Both the position numbers and the translations under genes were made by a program. Shown one piece after another: positions 57,701 to 64,000 of a stretch of 64,000 nucleotides of DNA. Numbering within the stretch: the stretch's first letter is position 1; every line of letters starts with the position of its first letter. This DNA comes from Bromus sterilis (lineage: Eukaryota > Streptophyta > Magnoliopsida > Poales > Poaceae). Under the pieces are notes generated by a model. It had not been told where the DNA came from. It worked only from the letters and a program-made list of their open reading frames with translations, and did not search any database. Location of the stretch: assembly GCA_950022295.1 (NCBI GenBank), contig OX465598.1, forward strand, positions 115,551,001-115,615,000, in the 5' to 3' direction.

Positions 57701-58951
57701 TAAACAATTTTCCTTTTGGGCGCAACTGCATGCAGGCTACGGTTTACTCGCAATTATCGTTGCAAACTTGAATCAGCAGCACAAATTACAGGACTTAGCC
57801 CAAATTGGAAAAGGGAAAAGAATACAGAAAAAATAAAAGGGCTCGGGCTCTCACCCACTGGGCTCGGCCCAACTGGCCGGCCTGCTGGTGCTGGGCTGCT
57901 GGAGGGGAGGCCGGCTGGGCTGTGAGCTGAGAGGCCGTGGCGTCGGGCCCACCTGGCTGGACCGAACGGGGCGGCCAGGCGCGTCCTCGCGTGAGCGCGC
58001 GTGCAGGCGGCGCCGGGGTCAGGCTCGCCGGCCGGCCAGCCAGTAGCGGGGAGCAGGCGGCGGTCCCGGGAGGCGTGCGGAGGGCGCGGCGGTGTCCTAG
58101 CGGCGGGGGGGTGAGTCGGTGGCGTCGGAGCTCGAGCTCCTGCTTCGGGCCAGCCATGGCGGCGGCTGCCTGCGGATACAGTGGAGGGGGCGGCCGGTGA
58201 GAAGAGGAAAAGGGGAAGGAGGAGGCAGGGAGGAGAGGTGGCGGTGGCGGTGGCCGGCGGCCTCACCGTGGTCGCTGGGGTGGTGGTCGGCCGACGCGCG
58301 GCTCGCCGGAGCGGGCGTGGAGGCGGCGGCGCCAGGAGAGAGAGAGGAGAGGTTGGTGTAGGCTGGGTGCAATCTGGGCCGTTGGATCGGCCGATCCGAC
58401 GGTCCAGATCCGCTGGGAGTTAGGGTGGCTGCAATTTTGGCTTGGGGGAAACCCTAGAAGGGCTAGGGGGAGTGGTGGTCTTTATATAGCCCAGGTGGCT
58501 GGCAGTTTGCAAAAACCTCCCCGGTTTTCTCTAGCGCGCGCGGTGTTCACGTTTCTGACCGCCGGGGGTCCGCAGGACCTCCAATTCGGGTAAAACTTCG
58601 AACTACGTGATCAGCGTGTCGAGCCGGCGGCGTTCACCTCGCGCTGGAACCGTTCCGAGAACACTTTCCGGCGCGCTATAAAAATACCCCGTTTACTTAT
58701 TAAACGGGGTTTTCGTTTTGTTGGCTGCGGCTGGTCTCGTGCGGCTTTCACGACGGTGATCGGGTGAAACCCGGTGTCACAAAGGTCGAGTGTCAGGGTG
58801 GCAAGGGTCGGTCTCCGTCCGGTACGAGATAAGAGGGGGGGAATAATCGTCGATCGATAAATCGAGGATGCAAACACCGCAAACAAATCAGACAATCAAA
58901 CAATTCACACTGAAAACAAAATTTTAATTTTTGTGAAATCTGGGCTGTTAC
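54758..58951 (-). repeat. LARD-C 5' LTR (4194 bp)
   Basis: It starts on the plus strand at TGTAAGGCCCG (54758) and is very similar by eye to the other LTR. TTTATATA at 58481-58488 (minus TATATAAA) is the TATA box. The palindrome-like CCCGTTTACTTATTAAACGGGG lies at about 58689. GTTAC at the end (58947-58951) is the likely left target duplication of copia-2. Confidence 0.92.
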
Positions 58952-60703
58952 TGTTGGGGTTCGCAGCAGAAAACACAAATTTTTCAAACTAGCGTTCCCA
59001 TAACCCAACATCTAGCTAGCCGTATTACCGTAACGGAAAGTAGTGTGGAAATAACATACCTCGGGGTGTACTCCGTTGCGCGGGAAACGTTCCCGCAAAC
59101 GTGGTTGATGTAGCCGATCAAGTTTCACAGCCCCCTGGTTGTGTTGAGCACCCGGATGGGTGTAGTGCCACACGTGTAGCACCTCGTAGTACTCACACAC
59201 GTATGAGACTCGATGACGACCTCCGTTCACCGATTCAACGAAGGTGGCGGAAGCAAACCTCCGGACGGAGCTTCGGCAACACGATGGCCTCTGATTCTAT
59301 CAGAGAAGCCTCAATTCCACTATAGGATCATAGTAGGGAGCCCACCGTGAAAGAGACAAGGGAGGGGAGAAGACCGGAGAAAACCGATCTCAATTCGGAG
59401 TAATATTTATTTTCTCACGAATTTTTGTGTATTAAATATGTGCACCCTGCCCATCTATATATAGGCAGAGGGGAGGGAGTCAACCCCTCTCCCTTAGCAA
59501 TGTTGGACTAAAGTCCCTTTGCTAAGGGGAGGTGGCCGGCAAAGGGGGGAGGGGGCGCACCCCTCATGGGCCCTAGGGCCCATGGCGCCTCCCCCCTCTT
59601 TTTTCTTTTTCTTTTTCCCTTTTATTTTCCCTAATGGGCCTTTTTCTCCACTAAGGCCCATTGCACATATTAATTAGAAATAAAATGATTTGAATTATTA
59701 ATTCAATTAATTAATAACTAAAACATAATATTCCATCTCCCGGTGCTCCGGAACACCTTCCGGTTCACTCCGAACTTGTTTCGGTTCAACACGGTACTTC
59801 TCCGATATTGTTTCCTTTATTCTCTGGTTACTCCGATGGTTCCGAAAAGGTCTCCGATTTCATTGAGCCCTTAAGTGTGTTACCCTACGGTCCGAGAACA
59901 CTCCATTCATGACCGAGCAGAGGCTACGGTCAATGATCATCAGCGGGACCTGGATGCCCATAATGACCCCTGTGCATTCCGGATATCAAACACCGATTGG
60001 ACCTTACGTCGTATAGCATTCCCTTTGTCAGCGATACTGGATTGTTCCGAGATTCGATCAATGACATCCTATGTCTGGTTCAACCTCGTTCTGAACTAAT
60101 CCTCATTCACTCGTTCTCGTGATATTCATTCCCGTGACCTAGTCACACGCTGTAGCTTTATGGATGGAATCTCACCGAGTGGGCCCAGAGTATCTATCCA
60201 TTATATGGATTGACAAATCCCGCTCTTGTAACAATACTCCTCAACATATCTCCACGGAATACCTAAGATACATCCGTTATGACCCAAATATTTCAGTCAG
60301 GTGGTGGGATGTAAGTCAAAGCATCCGGGAAGATAGTAATTATGCACGTACTCACGGTCAAAGGAACGGTCTACCACGTTCTGTAATTACAACACTGAAC
60401 CTTCATAAGATTTGATCATGATGTAATGCTTACTTTGCGTAATGTTCATCACGTCACTTAACCAGTGAGGTGACCTCATAGTCAAGAGGCTTAATTGTCC
60501 ATGATCGCGAAACCATGACCATCATGTTGACCATGAACTAGTTATCGATGTAGAGGCTAACTAGGAACTCTGGGGGTTTCTATACCACACATGTATCATT
60601 GTTTCACTGATACAGTTCTAGCACGGTATGAAACTGGTTATGAACTTGATTAGATATATTGGAATAATCATATATTATTTTCCTCTAGAGCATATATCCA
60701 ACA
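58952..60703 (-). repeat. Copia-2 3' LTR (1752 bp)
   Basis: On the minus strand it starts TGTTGGATATATGCTCTAGAGG (60703) and ends ...GAACCCCAACA (58952). TATATATA is at 59456-59463. The upstream part has the features of Angela-like LTRs (GGCCCACTCGGTGAG, GGGTAACACACTTAAG on the minus strand). It is intact from end to end. Confidence 0.92.
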
Positions 60704-60716
60704 GTCTCCCACTTGC
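60704..60716 (-). other. Copia-2 polypurine tract
   Basis: On the minus strand GCAAGTGGGAGAC directly precedes the LTR start TGTTGG. This is the usual PPT of Angela/BARE-like elements and proves that the LTR at 58952 is the 3' LTR. Confidence 0.88.
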
Positions 60717-63708
60717 ACTAGAGTGCTAATAATCTAGCCGCATTTTTCCAACCATAATCATCTTATCACATAAGTGTTCATTGATCATGCATGCTCATGG
60801 AAGAGGGTTCATCAACGAACTGCACCAATTCAGATTCGTATGTTTCCTTTGCAACTGGTATAGGTCAAAAGCTCTTTTGACATACCAGTCATTATCATAT
60901 AATGGTTGGATATAAGTTTCGCGGGAGAGTGAGACTATTATTTCACAGTATCCTCCAATGATCTCTTGGTTCAGTCTTTAGAAGACTCATCCATAGTCAT
61001 ATATACTGGGAAATACACTCAGCCAGAAGTCCAATACTTCTAACGCTAAACTTTTATCGATACGTCTACTTTCTTAAGTAGTATTATGTTTGTAGTGCCG
61101 TGAATTTTGCTCACATTTCTTTCATGTCTTTGGTGATGTCTCTAATTCCATATAGACCCATAATATGGCTTGCAATTGTAATCTTGCATTACATTCAAGT
61201 CTATTATCCTTTCTATACTTTAGAGATTAGTCCTCAGTATTCCTCATATACTGAATGCATGGACTTTATTCAGATTATGTGTTTTACTCCTAAAGCACAT
61301 CGGAACCTGTTCTTCTTCCAAGAACTTTTGAGTCATTCTGTTGTTGGATTCACAATGCATGTTATATTGTAGAATCATATGTCAAGAACATATAAGATCA
61401 CATGTCCAGTACATGGTGCATCTCTATTCTTCCATCAAGACATTGCTTGTGATATTTGGATTTCATCCATTATATAATTTCTAGCCACAAGAACCTATTT
61501 CTTGTCTTAGAAGATTATTCCAACCTTCACTTCGTTTCATTATCCGTATCTTTAATCTACTCATATAGATTTCAACGTGTAATGTGTTGGTATTTCACAT
61601 AAAAGAAGATTCTTGCAATCTTGTATTTTATTTGCCTTATGCTCTATATATATCATAATGCACATATGTATATAAGACGATTCTCTATATACACAATCAA
61701 TGCATATCCATATATATACATATGATATCATTCTTCACACATCTCAATGCATATATGTTTGAGACAATGATCATGCTCCCACTCAAAAATATCCATCATA
61801 TACTCATATATTTGTGGTTCAGCTTTCATCAAGTCATTTTATTGTTCACTATGTCTCACATAATGACAAAGCTTCCAAAGCTCCCACTCAGAAAATGCCC
61901 TCCACATTCCAAGTTTCCGAGAAGTCTCCAAAGCTCCCACTCAGTTTCATGAAACTGCAGGCCCACTCAATATTTGGTCATCACAAAAATCACTTGATCA
62001 AATCAAGGTTGAGGGTTCCTGTCTTAGGGTACTATAGTCCATCCTTTTAACGAAGTAACCTTCATCATGCCCATTGCAATTCTCTTTCAAATCCCAAATT
62101 TGACTAAGATGCAATTTCAGGCTATGGTCCATCGTAGTGTAAATGAAATATTTTATTGATTAAAGCATTCCTACGTTTCCGTAGTCAATCACCATTGAAT
62201 TTTGGTCATAACCAAATAATGCCTTATGCCCATTACATTATTCTCAATAACTCTTCAGTTTGTCGAGAATATGAAATAACCGATTTATTTCACGGGACGT
62301 GAGCCATCCTATATGTAACTCAATATTATTTCATTTCTCCTCGTGTTCTAGGCTACCATCATTCCTTTGTGTTTCAAGCAATGTTATTCCCTATTGTTTT
62401 ATTAAGAAGACTCATGATTATTGTTCTGTACAGAACGTATTCATGACAACCTTCTAAATTCAACAATGGCTTCAACTCATATATCAAGATCAATCATCTT
62501 TGGCATATCCTTCCTTATGCAGTGTCATTATAGCGGAACACGCTTCTGTTGCAATACTCTGATATTCTGAAGGCAAGGTCCAATACCCCGGTCAAAGTTT
62601 CCATTATCTCCCATTGGATCCGTGTCGAGAGACTTTTCTCGTATTACCAATTAAGCAACACAAATTTTGCTATTCGGGGAGAATATGTAATTTCAATTGC
62701 TCGTAGTTTTATTACAAAGAAATTCTTTCTTTTAAGAAACCTTATAACACCATCAGTTATGGAGCTATCATGTCTCGTTAGATTCAGGATGGTTTCCTAT
62801 TCATGAAGTGGGTGTTTTAACTTAATGAATTAAACAACTTATTCGACAATAACTATAGTGCTAGGGGAAAGAACGTTTAGACCATACTACGGTTTAGTAT
62901 GACTACGAATGGTTTAAGTAGTCTAGCACTTTCAACTTCCATCGTAGTTTGTGGTACAACTTCCACAAGTATCCCATTATGTCAATATCACTACTTATCA
63001 CTTCGGATCGTAGCGTAGTGATATGTATCCTTGTATTCTCACTTCTCACTGTGATTCCTGAATCTCAGTTTTATGATCTCAATTGAATACAACTTTCAAT
63101 TAATCATATGAATTCTTTTAATGATAACTCGCGTGCCCATTTAATACATCATTAATATATAATGATTGGCACAAGTTCTACTTGCTAGAACCTTGTCACG
63201 GTTATATTCATTGCAGAGGTTCATAGATCGTGTATCTAATCCATCTCATACAATCAAGTTATGATTTTCATTCGATGATGAACTCACAAGTTAATAGATC
63301 ATACATTTAATGAATTCATCAGTTATGAAGTCACCTCATGCAATCAAATCTTTGACTTGTTATAATCAAGACAACTTTATCATTAAACATTGAATATTTC
63401 TTGACAATAATAGTAGTATTATAAATGCTTTCTATCATATCATAAATCAAGACGTAATCAAAGTATAAGCACACTTTTATTCATAAAGATGAAAACAACT
63501 GACTTGTCTCATTACATGAATAACTTTGTCTCGCGAGATACAAGACACACAACTAAGTGTTCATACTATAATGATTACATAAGATTTATCTAATACTAAA
63601 AGTATCCCCTATGATAGATGTCTCGGCGGAATCCATGCTGGCCATCAACTGACTTGATATCCATCAATCCTCGATTTCACCTCTTCCCGTCCATGCAATG
63701 GCAGGTCC
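60717..63708 (-). other. Copia-2 internal region without recognisable pol
   Basis: About 3 kb of AT-rich sequence. The minus strand carries three extra copies of a PPT-like GAGTGGGAGC motif (plus-strand about 61772-61784, 61878-61889 and 61934-61945). No open frame longer than about 90 codons and no pol motif was seen. It may be filler sequence or strongly decayed pol. Confidence 0.6.
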
Positions 63709-64000
63709 TGTTTTCATAAAACAGAATAAGTATCAGATACTCATTTACTGCAAATGTTGTATAAGGGAATAAACATTTATAAAGTATATCAAGTATATAC
63801 CTTTTCCATCCACGACTTCTGCATCCTCGATAGGAGCAATGTCCGCGGTCAAGAGATCAGTCATGAAGTTCTGGAGACTCATATTAGCTCCTCTTCCGAC
63901 ATAGCTATGAACATAATCACCATAACTCGGAGGGAGTGAGTGCAATAACGTGTTTATTGCAAATTCTTCCGTGGTGCTTTCGTTCATTGTCCAATATTCA
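63709..64000 (-). CDS. Copia-2 gag fragment (UBN2-like), 5' end outside window, with candidate intron
   Basis: On the minus strand the frame is open from the window edge (EYWTMNESTTEEF) through INTLLHSLPPSYGDYV and SLQNFMTDLLTADIAPIED to VDGKG. This resembles the gag (UBN2-type) of Ty1/copia elements, where LPPSYxxFV/DYV is a typical stretch. A splice donor AAAAG/GTATAT at 63801/63800 and an acceptor AAAACAG/GACC at 63709/63708 would remove about 92 bp. The joined frame continues only about 14 codons before a stop, and no zinc knuckle appears. The gag is therefore truncated or alternative. The ATG at 63987 is probably not the true start. Confidence 0.7.

Larger units (their letters stand above)
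49880..58951 (-). mobile_element. LARD-C: non-coding LTR retrotransposon, minus strand
   Basis: LTRs are 49880-54158 and 54758-58951, around a 599-bp internal region. The outer left end reads TATAAGG instead of the expected TGTAAGG, a point change. The right end stops at ...GGGCTGTTAC, one base short of the family end TTACA, where copia-2 begins. It is the same overall family as LARD-A and LARD-B. Left flank: CCCCC (49875-49879); the right partner is not visible. Confidence 0.92.
58952..64000 (-). mobile_element. Copia-2: Ty1/copia element, minus strand, partial and probably non-autonomous
   Basis: The 3' LTR is 58952-60703 and the internal region runs to the window edge. A polypurine tract adjoins the LTR. 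A gag fragment lies at the far right. The 3 kb between shows no reverse transcriptase, integrase or protease motif on either strand, so this copy is probably non-autonomous. It is related to copia-1 by LTR ends and by the 300 bp next to 58952. Confidence 0.85.

Noticed and set aside
1..64000. Host protein-coding genes, tRNA or rRNA genes
   Set aside because: None could be supported; nearly all sequence is explained by transposable elements, apart from about 0.7 kb at 49186-49879.

Overview
The window is a stretch of large plant nuclear genome of the Triticeae type (wheat, barley, rye or goatgrass). It is built almost entirely of transposable elements nested inside one another. The calls rest on element ends, target-site duplications, primer-binding sites, splice sites and recognisable TE protein motifs. 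No ordinary host gene, tRNA, rRNA or CRISPR array was recognised. Family names (Angela/BARE-like, Fatima-like, Sabrina/WHAM-like) are from memory and were not checked against a repeat library.

Layout from the outside in. The oldest layer is a Ty3/gypsy element on the + strand. Its pol begins at 19868, resumes at 23774 after a 1.5-kb CACTA insertion, and continues to 25484. Its 3' region runs to 27109 and resumes at 47191, and its short 3' LTR is 48705-49185. To its left, a Ty1/copia element on the - strand (internal part 1-504, LTR from 505) sits in the gypsy. Its 5' LTR is split: 505-834 and about 18561-19867. The split is caused by a CACTA transposon (835 to about 18560) with a TNP2 transposase pseudogene and a second pseudogene that has a Ulp1-protease-like end. 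That second gene is in turn split by LARD-A (10122-17978), a non-coding retrotransposon with a perfect CCTAC target duplication.

The right half of the gypsy is interrupted by LARD-B (27110 to about 41811). Its second LTR holds a complete gag-protease element E1 on the - strand (32076-40320, target duplication CCATC). LARD-B is fused by a deletion junction to E2 (about 41812-47190). E2 has E1-type LTRs, PBS and 3' region but a different open reading frame. After the gypsy LTR comes about 0.7 kb of possible non-TE or older sequence (49186-49879). Then follow LARD-C on the - strand (49880-58951) and a second copia element on the - strand (58952 to beyond 64000) that appears to have inserted one base from the end of LARD-C.

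How the parts work together: none of the transposition genes here is intact. The TNP2 gene carries in-frame TAG codons and a frameshift, the second CACTA gene is frameshifted and split, and the gypsy pol has stops, frameshifts and altered integrase residues. The longest undisrupted coding region is the E1 gag-protease (684 codons), which lacks reverse transcriptase and integrase. The three LARDs (LTRs of 3.1-4.3 kb around an internal region of only about 600 bp) are non-coding. Non-autonomous elements parasitising autonomous relatives elsewhere, followed by decay, is the consistent picture. The features most worth following are the conserved non-coding blocks in the LARD LTRs, the internal ORF exchange between E1 and E2, a near-perfect 34-bp-arm hairpin in the leader of the second CACTA gene, and CACTA repeat arrays placed upstream of that gene.
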